From: Smittium culicis | Lineage: Eukaryota > Kickxellomycota > Harpellomycetes > Harpellales > Legeriomycetaceae | Assembly: GCA_001970855.1 (NCBI GenBank) | Contig: LSSN01000610.1 | Location: forward strand, 1-54,208 | Direction of reading: 5' to 3' | Length of the DNA: 54,208 bases | Shown: piece after piece, positions 33,637-44,911 of the stretch | Position numbering within the stretch: position 1 is the stretch's first letter | Layout of the letters: each line of letters starts with the position of its first letter | Made by a program: the position numbers and the translations under genes | The notes under the pieces: generated by a model | Seen by the model: the letters and a program-made list of their open reading frames with translations, nothing else | Databases searched by the model: none | Told to the model about the DNA's origin: nothing

Positions 33637-36600
33637 TCAACACTCTTCAAGTATTAGCTTTGGCATAATGTTCATCGCCTGAAGTTCTTGGAAAAGCAAC
33701 TTGGCTGCATAAGGGATTTTTATTGGTGATACGAATTTACTACTGCTGCAATACTGGCACCATCCTTTATACCCCATATACCCACAAGTTTCGCACACAA
33801 ATATTTCAAATACGTCAGAAGAATACAAAAGCCTCTCTAAAAGCAACATCGATGCCCCATATCCTATCAGACAATCCCTCTCCATCTCACCAAGACGAAG
33901 GCCACCATCTCTAGAACGTCCTTCTGTTGGTTGGCGTGTTAGAACTGCACGCGGACCACGTGCACGAGCGTGCATTTTATCCATTACCATATGTTTAAGC
34001 TTTTGATAGTAAATAGGCCCAAAGAATATATATGCTTGCAATGGTTCTCCCGTGATACCTAAAATCAATGATAAAAAAATATAATTGATAGTTTTATAGA
34101 CTATAAATAGATTAAAGCACTATAAAATAAAATAAAATTTAGGATTGATATAATACAAAGAAAACTATTAATAAAAAATTACCTGATGTTATGTAGTCTT
34201 TTCCAGAATAGTTAAACCCGTGGTTGATAAGAATCTGACTCATATCCTCTACTTTGCTTCCTCCAAATGCTGTACCATATTGAAGAGATCCATCCAAAAC
34301 GCCTGCTTTACCAGCTAATAGCTCAATCATTTTCCCAACTGTCATACGCGATGGGAAACCATGAGGGTTCATAATTATATCTGGACATATTCCTAAATCA
34401 TTGAAAGGCATGTTTTCCTGATTTACTATTATTCCACAAACACCTTTCTGCCCGTGTCTCGATGAAAACTTGTCTCCAAGCTCAGGACGGCGAGTTTGTC
34501 TAATAAGGAATTTTACTAACATTTGATCTGTTTCAGAAGTTGTAAGCAATACTCTGTCAATATAGCTTGGTTCAGGAGCTTTGTATGTACTGACAAAAGG
34601 TCTATATTCTCCTATTCCTCCGGCATCTGCACCCTTAGTACTACCAACAGGGTTTAAATCAGATGTGACTAAAGGAACTTGTTTATTCAAGTAAACTTGA
34701 CCGTCAGAAACCCTTTCACCAACGCCTGCCATTCCGTCATGATCCAAAATATCAAATTTTATTGGAATCGTTCCATCAGTGTTAACTGGAGGACCAACAA
34801 CGCGGTCAAATGAACCATTTGGGTATTTCTTGATAGTAGAAGCATATTTTCTCATTACTTGACATCTACCAAAGCCACGGTCAAGTGAGGCCTTATTAAG
34901 CACTAAGGCATCTTCAATATCGTATCCTGAATAGGACATTACAGCAACGATAGCATTTTGACCAGCAGGGAGTTTATCGTAGTTTATTAACTCAATAGTT
35001 TTAGTTTTTACCATAGGTTGTTGAGGGTAAACCATAAGATATAAGAGGGTATCAATTCTTTCTAATTGATTGTAGGCAATTGCACCAATAGCTTGCTTAC
35101 CCATAGCAGATTGATAAGTATTTCTTGGGGATTGATTGTGGTGGGGGTAAGGGATAAGACCAGCTACTGCTCCTAAAAGAGTAAAGGGTTCTATTTCGAG
35201 ATGTGTAGTTATACTAGTTATTTCGTGTTCGTAAATGGATATGTTGGAATCATTTTCTTCGTTGACATCAAGATACTCTACTAATCCTAAAGTTAAAAAA
35301 TCGTCGAAACAGAGTTCGCCTTTAACTAACTTTTGAATGTGAATGTCTTTAACTAGAAGTTTTCCGTTTTCGACAATTAAAAGAGGTCTACAGATTCGGC
35401 CATTATCGGCAGAGATGCTGACCATACGTTTATGATCGTCAACAGAAATACTAACGAAACAAGAAACTCTTCCTTTTCTTCTCATAGCTCTAAAGAGCTT
35501 TACAAAGCGGAACGGATTTCTGGTTACTCCGATCACCAATCCGTTTAGTAAAGTTAAGTATGAATCCTTTTCATACAATTCAGCGCCGGAGAAAAAATTT
35601 AGCTCCTCAACTCCCAAGATGTAAGCCAATTTAAGGATCGGAGCTTCTTCATCATCGGTTGTAATATGAGTCATCAGGGCTAAATTTTTAACAAGACCAC
35701 ACAGCTCACCTTCTGGGGTATCTGATGGGCAAAGCATACCCCACTGCGAGGGTTGAAGAGATCTAGGACCAGAAACTTTTCTTGTTTTTTCAAATTGGGA
35801 ACTAATTCTAGTCATCATTCCTAGAGCAGAAATATAAGAGAGCCTTGATAAGATGTGGGTAACACCAGCACGCTCCATTCTGAATCTCTTTAGACTCCAA
35901 TTACCAGTGCTAATAGCTCTTACAAAGCCTTGAGTTATACTATCGGTATGGCAAATGATTGTATTATAAACATCAAACTCTTGAGCTCTGTTGGGTTTTT
36001 TCAAAATTTTATCAACGTTGAGTTTTAAATCAAAATTGAATTTTTTGAATAAGTCTTCAAAGAGTAGGGAAAGTAATTGACCAGCCAACTCCAAACGTTT
36101 ATTACCCAAAAAATCTCTGTCATCGATCATTTTGTTATTTACTATTGCATGAAGAACTCTACGAGCCATCAAACCGGTATAGATGGATTTAGCTCGCATG
36201 TCGCCATTCACGACTGGTACATGGCCTAGAACAACGTGGGATAGAACTTGGAGGGCTTCTTCTTCAGGGGTTTTCTTTATTGCACTAGCCCATTTGCTTA
36301 GCTTAACTTTTGAGCCTATATAGTCTAAAGCTTGATGTTGAGTGAATATTTGAAGCTGTGCTACCTCTTCTAAACTTGGGGAAAACAAGTCGAGAAAGTT
36401 AGGGTCGTTACCGGCAACTAGTTGAGAAATTTCTTTATCAGCAGTGATACCCATAGCTTTAAATACGATTACGATAGGGATCATATCGTTGATAGAATTG
36501 TGTTTTAGGTAGAGGCGTTTATTTTTAGAAATTAGATATGTTTTAGATTTTCTTTCGTGTGTGCTAGATGTTACACTGGCCATCATTTCGCCAGATCTAT

Positions 36601-37591
36601 CAAGTTCAACTAAAATTCTGTTTTTGCTTAATTGTTCTTGGACTAAAATAACTTTTTCGGTTCCTTTAACAATAAAGTAACCGCCTGGATCAAGAGGGCA
36701 TTCCTTCATTCTGGCCATTTGAGATTCATCTTTATTGGTAAGAATACATCGTGAAGATCTGAGCATAATGGGAACTCGACCAATATTTACACCACGCCTT
36801 CTGATTATATTTCTACCACGAACATATTCTATGTCAACGTAAATATTTCCAGAATAAGTGAGATCACGAAGTCGACATTCATGTGGAGTTAATGGAGACG
36901 AAATGATTTCAGAGTCTACACGCTCAGCCATTCCAACTCGAATTCCGGTATATCTAGAAATAGTTTATTTTTAAAAAAAAAAAATGTTGAGGAGTTTGAT
37001 AAATAATGAAATAAATATTTAAAAAATGTATAGTATGAAGTTGATTAGAAAAAAGGTATTTACTTTAAATAGAAATTTGGATCAACGTCTGAAGTAATAA
37101 TTTCATCGGCTTCAATAATTTTTTGTAGATCAACATCAACAAAATAGTTGAAAGAATCAATGTGTTGTTTGACTAGACCTTTTACTCTTAAAAATGAAGG
37201 AACGAGCTCCCATTTATCCTATGAGAGCGAAAATAGAATATTTGATTATAAGAGAGAAAAGGTAAGAAGCTATATCGATTTTGGAAAGGTAAATGCAGTA
37301 TAATAAAAATGAGCGAGGGACAGAAAATATTATTACCTTAAGAGAGGGAATTGGCTTTGAAGAAAGCTTTTGAGTTTTGGGAAGGGTCTGAGCCCAGCTA
37401 CGTATGTTATTATCTCTTTCAATTGCTTCTGCGACATCTGGATTGATAGCGTTGTGAGAAGAATTGGCTTTTTCTACTCGATCAAAGGCAGAGCTGGCTG
37501 ATGAACTTTGTGAGACTGGTGGGAGAGGTTGATTTGGCTGTGGTTTAGAGGACACTCGTCGTCTACCAGCAGCAGATTTTTTAGGAGGCAT
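33637..37591 (-). CDS. RPC2: RNA polymerase III subunit RPC2 (second-largest subunit)
   Basis: Catalytic partner subunit of RNA polymerase III, which makes tRNA, 5S rRNA and U6 in the nucleus. Four exons on minus: 37,591-37,337, 37,218-37,064, 36,953-34,183 and 34,058-33,637 (introns 118, 110 and 124 bp), 1,200 residues (yeast Ret1 1,149). The Pol III paralogue is chosen because [38 protein letters not shown] and [20 protein letters not shown] follow RPC2 rather than RPB2 or RPA2. Active-centre elements are [20 protein letters not shown] (acidic pair), [17 protein letters not shown] and [15 protein letters not shown]. The C-terminal zinc site is [16 protein letters not shown]. Residues 1-85 (exon 1) are a Ser/Pro/Lys-rich, probably disordered extension longer than in yeast. 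No defect seen. Confidence 0.97.
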
Positions 37592-38242
37592 TTCGGTTGC
37601 TATGCGATCAGCAATCTATTAAGAAGCAGTAATCGAAAAATATATAGTGTAAAGAATATTTTATAGTATATTAGTTCGATTCGGGGCGATAAGTATAGCT
37701 AGAGATTTTAAATAATAATAATGAACTGAAATGCCTTCGTAAAAGTTATTATTATAGTTTGGAAATAATTCTAACTAAAATCTTATGCTTTAAAGTCTAT
37801 ACTCTTATATTTATTCTATATAGCTAGCTTTAGAAAAAAAAATATTAACTAAATGCAAATACTTTAATTTTTTTTTTCATACTTTTTGATCTGGTATAGC
37901 TGAGATTATTGGCTGGCTCTTTGAGTTGTAATCAAGTCAGCAACCAGTTATAAAAATTTATTGGCTCCAAGCCAAGCATAAAAATAATTACCATTGATTA
38001 TTGGCTTTTAGAAATAAGTAATAAAATAAACAATGCTGCGAACACAAAGTAAAATAAGTGGCCAAAAAGCAGTGATATATTTAAAGCTATAACAGCCAGT
38101 AATTCTCTAATAAGCGTCCAATAACTGCAGATTAACGGTGCGTAACGTGCAAGATATGCCAATAGCTATGCAGAATAGCGAGGTTTAGAATTGATTTAAC
38201 CAATAGAAGAAGCGGCAAATGACATACTGGACCAGTGATCAG
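37592..38242. promoter_or_regulatory. RPC2 5' flank with CCAAT/ATTGG cluster
   Basis: No coding sequence. It holds six CCAAT or ATTGG pentamers (37,908; 37,960; 38,000; 38,118; 38,159; 38,200), several in the form ATTATTGGCT. The region separates the ybeY 3' end from the RPC2 start, both on minus. Function is inferred from density only. Confidence 0.45.
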
Positions 38243-38994
38243 CTACGATTTAATTGAAGAGATTATTTCGTCTTCTCTTTTCTTCATCTGAGCGTAAAAA
38301 GTCATACAAAAGATTAAATTAGTAAAGTAAAAAGGATTAAAGTGCAGCACAACAGCTCTAAGGCGTGGTTTGAAATAAGTGCATTGATATAAAAGTATCT
38401 TGAGTATACACCCAACTGGCATTCAGGACGATTACCTCTTATTTAATACATTAATACACTAAATCTTCGACTAGATCTTACCTTTAAATAGTCTTGCTCT
38501 TTCTCGTGGTCATACCCTAAAAGGTGGCAAAAGCTGTGCACTAGAAGAATTCGAGTCCAGTCTAGAATGTTTTCGTTGTTTTGCTTACAGTCATTAATTG
38601 CGTATTCTACTGATAGCACAATGTCCCCCAAGTCCTTAACTATTTCCGACTCACTATCTTGGAATGGAATATTAGTGGTAGTATTCGGGCTATCAATGCG
38701 TTTCTCTATAGTATGGCGTGGTGGTAATTTGCGATCACTGCTGTTCGCTGAATTTTCAACATCTGGTTTTATTATTTCCGGGTAAGTATTGTTAAACGGG
38801 AAAGAGAGTACGTCAGTGGGCCTATCCTTATTTCTATACTGACTATTTAGCAGTGCTATTTGGCTGTTGTCAACCAGTTGCAATCCGATATCCCACTCTG
38901 TAAAGCCCGTAGCTTTCTTAATACTTGCGAGTTCTTTCCTAAGGTACCGCCTGGGAACCCAGTATATCGCTTGACTGTTGACGATTCTATTCAT
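38243..38994 (-). CDS. YbeY-type endoribonuclease (UPF0054 family)
   Basis: Predicted zinc-dependent endoribonuclease. YbeY proteins act in rRNA maturation and ribosome quality control, and in eukaryotes in organelles. Exon 1 is 38,994-38,482 and exon 2 is 38,287-38,243, joined over a 194-bp GT-AG intron, giving 185 residues. Landmarks are YRNKDRPTDVLSFPF, LGDIVLSVEYA and the metal motif HSFCHLLGYDH (His153, His157, His163). The last exon adds only MKKREDEIISSIKS, which matches the helix that normally follows the motif. Reading through the donor would instead give 12 unrelated residues, so the spliced form is preferred. Residues about 69-121 are a polar, low-complexity insertion between the DVLSFPF and LGDIVLS segments that bacterial YbeY lacks. 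The N-terminus is weakly basic without a clear targeting peptide, so organelle location is an inference from the family. Confidence 0.88.
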
Positions 38995-40501
38995 TCGGCC
39001 TGCTATTAATATTTACTGCAAGAACTCATGCCTCTGCTGTGTATATTAATAAAAACTGAAACCTGGGCCCAAGTATTTACTTATTTGCTGAATATGTACA
39101 TTATTTTAGCTCGCCCGTACGAATAGCAACTTTTTCTGCTCCACACTTTTCGTCATTTTACGCTTTTCTACTAGCTGAATAATTTTTTGTCTTTCTTGTA
39201 GATAACTCGCTACGCTCTTTATGATTTTATAACCAACCAATCGCCTATGCTTCTATGAGCTCAAGCTTAAAACCATTTTCGTCCAATAACTGATTACCAA
39301 ACACTTGAATAAAAAACTAAAAATTTATGTAGCCAGTCTTATCATAACTATGAATGTTCCGCCTCAATCAAACGTCAAATTATACGCTACTTTTCGCTCA
39401 AAGTCCATACTTCAAATGTTAACACGAATCTATAGATATATAAAACCTCGTGGTATAAGGTTTTCTGTAATTTTTTATCGCTGTTGCATATCGCCTTAAA
39501 AAAATCATATGACTATAAATATCCATTCTCAATAAAGCTTTGAGATGAAATCAATAATTTATATAAAATATCCGCTTGATATGCGAATTTTTTGCATTAA
39601 AACTTTGCCTAAATCTCAATTATATTTATATAATACCTGCTTTTCGAAAATAAATCTGCGTGCATACTAAATCTTCATAAAACCTTGATAAAAATATAAT
39701 ACGTCGCACCAATAGAAATCGTGCTATATTTATATTATTTTAATATTATTTCCACTTATAGTGCACGTGAAATCGGTCTAGACTCTGATTTTTCATACAT
39801 TTAGCTAACTTTTATTCGCTTTAAATTTCATGAATCTTGATTATAGCCATAAAAGATATTAACTATATGTTGCTTTGACAAATGCTATCCCGCCTAAAAA
39901 ACTAAAAATAAAATCACTTGCCTAAGATTTGCTTTTATGCAAGCTTTAAATTTCATTTAGCATATTCCAAAAGTCTTTTATTATTTGCTTTATTGATTAT
40001 AAATGTAGAAATAATTTTATGCATTTACTCCACTAAGACAAAACTACCACTATAATATCCTTTATACGTTAACTAATATTACTCTGAAAATTATATTAAA
40101 GCTTTTATTTTTTATCCCCTCATGAAATAGTATTTACTTGCATAAAATTATCTTTTTGTAGACATCAGTAACATTTTTATATTTTCCTTCCTTCACATAT
40201 CTTTTCTTTTTTTTTTCCTAAATCCCAGATTATATTTTCTAATCCATAATTATTTCCACTCGAATATTTTTTTTAATATTTTTAGTATCAAAATTATACA
40301 ATCACCCTTTTAAAAATTAAAATATACTTATCAAATTATATTACGTGTATTATATTTACTCTATTATTATAGCAGCCTACATAAACTCTAAATTATACCC
40401 GTTAATCAAAATAAATTAAAATAACTACACCCCTTTACATTCTTAAACTTCAGGAGTATAAAAACTAAAAATATACCTCAAAAAATAGTATTATATATAT
40501 A
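38995..40501. other. Divergent intergenic region between ybeY and ras
   Basis: AT-rich, 1.5 kb, between two divergently transcribed genes, so it must hold both promoters. CCAAT motifs at 39,237, 39,283 and 39,709. The open stretch 39,305-39,499 (64 codons) has no recognisable motif. No TATA box can be distinguished in this AT background. Confidence 0.5.
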
Positions 40502-41572
40502 ATGGACGGTAAAGAGCTTGAATATAAGCTAGTACTTGTAGGAGATGGTGGTGTGGGAAAATCAGCTCTTACTATACAGTTTCTTCAGAACTACTTTGTT
40601 GAACAATATGACCCTACAATTGAAGGTATAAATCTTATAAATATTAATATCTTCTTTTTTAGCACATATTTTCATGATTTATATTTACAACCAAATTTTT
40701 GGTCTCTTTTTATTTTATAACTTTATTTAATATCGCATTATTTAATTATAATTTAATAAACTCATTTATATATACATTTAGATCAGTATAGAAAAGAATG
40801 CATAATCAATGGTCAAAAAATATACCTAGATATTCTTGATACAGCCGGACAAGAAGAGTACAGGTACCAAGATTCAAAAAAAATATCTGCTTAGATTTAT
40901 ACTATATAAAAAAAAAATTTTCTTTGAATTTTTTTTCACGTCCTTTAGCTAACATTTTACCAAATAAAATTAGATCCCTTTTAAGGCAGTATATTAAGTA
41001 TGGACAAGGCTTCTTGATTGTTTTCAGCGTCACCTCAAAATCGTCTTTCGAAGAAGCAAAAAAATTCTACGAACAGATTATCTCTTCTAAACACAAGAAA
41101 ACATTCCCTATCGTTCTAGTTGGGAATAAATCTGATCTCAAAAAAGACCGTGTAGTTCAACACTCTGGTAATTACTACTTTAAATAAATAAAATATTTAG
41201 ATAAATAAATTTAACTATAGATAAATCTGATTATCATATACCAAAAATATTTTTAGCCTTACAGAAAAAATGTTATAAAATTATATGAAAGCATCATATT
41301 AATGGTGATATATTTATTACAATAAATATAAATCAATACAACTTTTTTTTTTTTGCTTTAAAAATATAGCTGCTGTATCCTTAGCTAAAAGCTGGAAGGT
41401 TCCATACTTTGAAACATCCGCCAAAGATCGAATTAATGTTGATCAGTGCTTCTATGGATTAGTAAAAGAAATACACTGCTATAATATCATGGAGGATAAA
41501 GTATGTATAGGCCAACCTGGATCTATAGATTTAAAAAATGAAGGATCCAGCAAGGACTGTATACTGATGTAA
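40502..41572 (+). CDS. Ras-family small GTPase with CaaX box
   Basis: Membrane-anchored GTP switch of the Ras subfamily. Four exons on plus: 40,502-40,625, 40,782-40,863, 40,974-41,167 and 41,370-41,572 (introns 156, 110 and 202 bp), 200 residues. The P-loop is [10 protein letters not shown], switch I YDPTIEDQYRKE (Ras effector form, not the YDPTIENTF of Rheb), and switch [10 protein letters not shown]. Base recognition is NKSD and ETSAK, and the C-terminus is CILM, a prenylation CaaX box. The variable tail is short with cysteine and few lysines. Oddities are Asp where Ras has Ala11, and [11 protein letters not shown] where Ras has SAMRDQYMRTG after switch II, so the positions equivalent to Arg68 and Asp69 are changed. 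The glutamine equivalent to Gln61 is kept. It converges on the ClpP gene 440 bp away. It could be a divergent Ras paralogue rather than the main Ras. Confidence 0.92.
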
Positions 41573-42015
41573 AAATTGCTTAGTATATGATGAATCATTA
41601 TTTTTGACAAAAAAAACATTCTGGATTCTACAAAAAAAACTTTCATTGAATCAAATATTTAAGACTAGCTTATTTTAATTACTTAAAATAACTTTAAACT
41701 ATACAGTATACGACCTACTTAACAGATCACCTCAAAACATAATCCTATTAACTATATAACATCTTTTTCTATTCTGATTTCTTTTTATCTATCACAATAA
41801 ATTTCCCACAAAAATAATAATATTTAAAAAGCGAATATTAAAATAGCTATAAATAATCATCGATTTATTTCTTCCATTTTACAGAAATTAAATTAAGATC
41901 TGCTGTTAGTATCGTTTTATTTTATATATTTTTAAAAAATACATATAGTTTTTATTTATAAAGTAAAAAAAATTTGTTATTAAGCTAAAAAGAAAGCTAA
42001 GATTGTTGAATGATG
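41573..42015. other. Convergent 3' spacer between ras and clpP
   Basis: About 440 bp of AT-rich DNA with A and T runs between two converging genes. No coding or RNA feature seen. Confidence 0.6.
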
Positions 42016-43146
42016 CTATAAACTGGTTGGTTGAACACGCGTAGTTAATACTTTATCGATAAGACCAAATTGTAGAGCTTCAGTTGGAGTCATGAAATTA
42101 TCCCTTTCCATAGATTTTTCAATGCTTTCTAAAGACTGACCAGTATGACCAACATATATTTTGTTTATCCTATCTCTAGTTTTAAGTATCTCTTTAGCGT
42201 GTATAGCAATATCAGTTGCTTGGCCTTCAGCGCCGCCACTAGGTTGATGAATCATTATTGAAGAGTTTGGCAACGAATATCTCATTCCTGGGGCACCTGC
42301 TGTTAGTAGCAAAGATCCCATTGAGCAGGCTTGCCCCATACATAAAGTAGACACAGGACTTTGAATATACTGCATTGTATCGTAAATGGCCAACCCTGAA
42401 GTCACACTACCACCGGGACTATTAATGTACAGACTTATGGGCGCCTCTGGTTTTTCAGATTCTAGAAATAAAAGCTGTGCAACAACTACAGAAGATAGTG
42501 AATCGTTTACTGGACCAAAAAGGCATACTATTCTTTCTTTAAGTAATCTTGAAAAGATATCGTATGCCCTCTCTCCCCTTGACTAAAAAAGATATGGTTT
42601 AAAATTTATACACAAATTTAGAAATTAAATTTTGTAAAAAAAAAAAATCGAAAGATATAAATTAATAGCAGCAAACTATGAATTTTAATGCTTAAAGAAC
42701 CATAATTTCTAATAATATATTGTATGTAAAATATAAAAATGGGGTAGGTGTGCTTACATTTTGCTCAATGACCATGGGTATTAGACTTGATAACTGTAAA
42801 TTCGATAGTAGGCACGATTTCGGCAGGTTATGATATTAGAATAAAAACTTTATAAATAATCTCAAATTAAATATAGAATCTTTTACTATTAAATAAGTAA
42901 ACGAAATTTTTATTATGGTATATTATAATTTAATCCTCTTACCTGAGCATTATAGCGACGAGTTTGTATTTTTAGTGTTGAGTTTAGTATTGGTTTTTTC
43001 AATAAACCTGCTCTAAATATAGTATTCATTATACTGGATTTTTTGAATCTGTATCTGAGTGTAGGCTGTAAGTGTTTTTTTGGTTTAAATACAGTGAGAT
43101 ATGATTTTGCAAAAGTGTGCAAGAGTTTTGTTGCAAGATAATTCAA
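42016..43146 (-). CDS. CLPP: ClpP protease subunit, mitochondrial
   Basis: Serine peptidase that forms the ClpXP proteolytic barrel in the mitochondrial matrix. Three exons on minus: 43,146-42,943, 42,793-42,758 and 42,582-42,016 (introns 149 and 175 bp), 268 residues. Residues 1 to about 68 are basic, Ser/Thr-rich and free of acidic residues, as in a mitochondrial presequence. The 12-codon middle exon [12 protein letters not shown] encodes the N-terminal segment of the mature enzyme (human: LPLIPIVVEQ). Catalytic residues are Ser167 in [11 protein letters not shown], His192 in [10 protein letters not shown] and Asp241 in [29 protein letters not shown] is also present. An internal Met at codon 40 could be an alternative start and would leave a shorter presequence. 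Budding yeast lacks ClpP, so its presence argues against a Saccharomyces-type fungus. CCAAT motifs lie 55-215 bp upstream. Confidence 0.95.
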
Positions 43147-44911
43147 TATTTAAGCGTGAAACATTTTCAAGGTTTTTCATTTCCTCCATACCCTCTATTG
43201 ATTGGCCGAAAAAGCCAATTAACTACAAAAAATAAATCTTTTAAATTATTGGTTTAGTTGAGTTAGCCGTCTATAAATCGTTAGGAAATTTACAAATCGA
43301 AAAATTATCCATAATTAGACCATTTCATATTTTTATATTGTTGAGATCTAATAATTATTGGCTCCAAAAGATTTTATATCAAATAGATACTTTAAAATAA
43401 AAAAAATTAGCCAACTAGGATTTATAGCTATTTTATAACTAATTTTTTATGCTCTACGCAAGTTTAGCTATAAATAGTTCATGTATATACTTTTTTTTAA
43501 ATCAATTAGTGTTAGTGTTAAAATCGTAATTTTTTTAATATTTATTTTATAAAACTACTTCTAGCTGTATATAGAAAAATTTTTTAGTTAAAATGCTAAT
43601 TATAAATATCATATTTAGATTCATTTTATGCTCTAGTGTTTTTATTACAGTCTGCAAAATTTGGCTTCAAAATCTATAAATAGATAAAAATTAGGATTGA
43701 AATAAACGTTACTAAATACCCCCACTGTTCAATATCTATCATATCTTATTTAAACGTATTCATATTTGGTCATTATATTTCCACATATTAAATCTTTTTT
43801 CTTGGCAGATTATCAAAACTAAATAAATTTTTCTTTTTTTTGAATTCTGCATCAGAATACTAAAAAATAACCAGAATATAATAATGTGATACTTGGTTTT
43901 AATTTCTTGTACGCTAATTTTTATATTGGATCAGTTATATTTTATACCACATTTTTAAGCAACTACATTACCACTTGGGAAGTAATATCGTTACTTCAAA
44001 TGATTGTTTATAGTGAGTTAATTATGATTGAAAAAATATAACTAAATAATAATGAGAAATTAATTAGATTTACTTTACTGAGCTTCAATAAAAAAAAACC
44101 CTGATTTTAACTTTAATTATATATTTTCAATGAGATTTTTGGGGAATTAGCTAGTTTATTTTTTTGATACTACGCTTATAATAAATATATTTTAATGCAT
44201 AAATAGTTACTATATGAATGACACTAATTTAATTGATTAAAGCTTCACTTCTTTTTAAACCTATTGTTTCTATATTTAATATCAACTAACTATTACTCAC
44301 AGGAATATTTTTAATAATAAAAATCTATTGAAAAAATCTGTATCAATCTGTATCAATATTAAGTGCAAAAAAATTGATTAAATTAATTATTACGAGGCCG
44401 AATGTTATACTTTTACACACTAACGACTAAACTTCATCATTATCTAATGTTATCGCTCTGCAATCATCCAAATGGGACAAATGAAGCATTGAAAATAGCT
44501 TTTGTAATAAACTTTTCTATATCCATACAAATATATGTAACAATTAAACGCATCAAAGTCGGATTAATATTTGATATTTTACTATACCTTTTCTATATTT
44601 TATAAATTTTACAGCTAATTTAAGTGAAGTAGCTTGTTTAGCCTCAGTACTCTTTTCATGGCCTGAAAAAAATTACCTTAAGTAATTTACCAATTATTTT
44701 ATTCGCGTATATTAAGAATAACACGCAATGCTTTTCTAAGAGTCAAAGGCGGAAGTCATGTACAATATTAGTAATTTAATGATGTAATACTCGCTCAGAA
44801 TGAAAAAATGGATGGTTCGTTTAAAGATAATAAGAAATAATGATCACTCAATGACTGTTTTTTTTTTTACTTTTTTGAAAAAATATAATAAAGACATAAA
44901 ATAGAACTAAA
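43147..44911. other. Intergenic, clpP 5' flank and glucosidase 3' flank
   Basis: CCAAT or ATTGG pentamers at 43,201, 43,215, 43,248 and 43,357 lie close to the clpP start. The rest is AT-rich. The open stretch 44,402-44,605 (67 codons) is hydrophobic and low in complexity, with no motif, and I do not call it a gene. Confidence 0.55.

Noticed and set aside
40502..41572. Rheb as the identity of the small GTPase
   Set aside because: Switch I reads YDPTIEDQY, the Ras form, and the P-loop lacks the Rheb arginine pattern.
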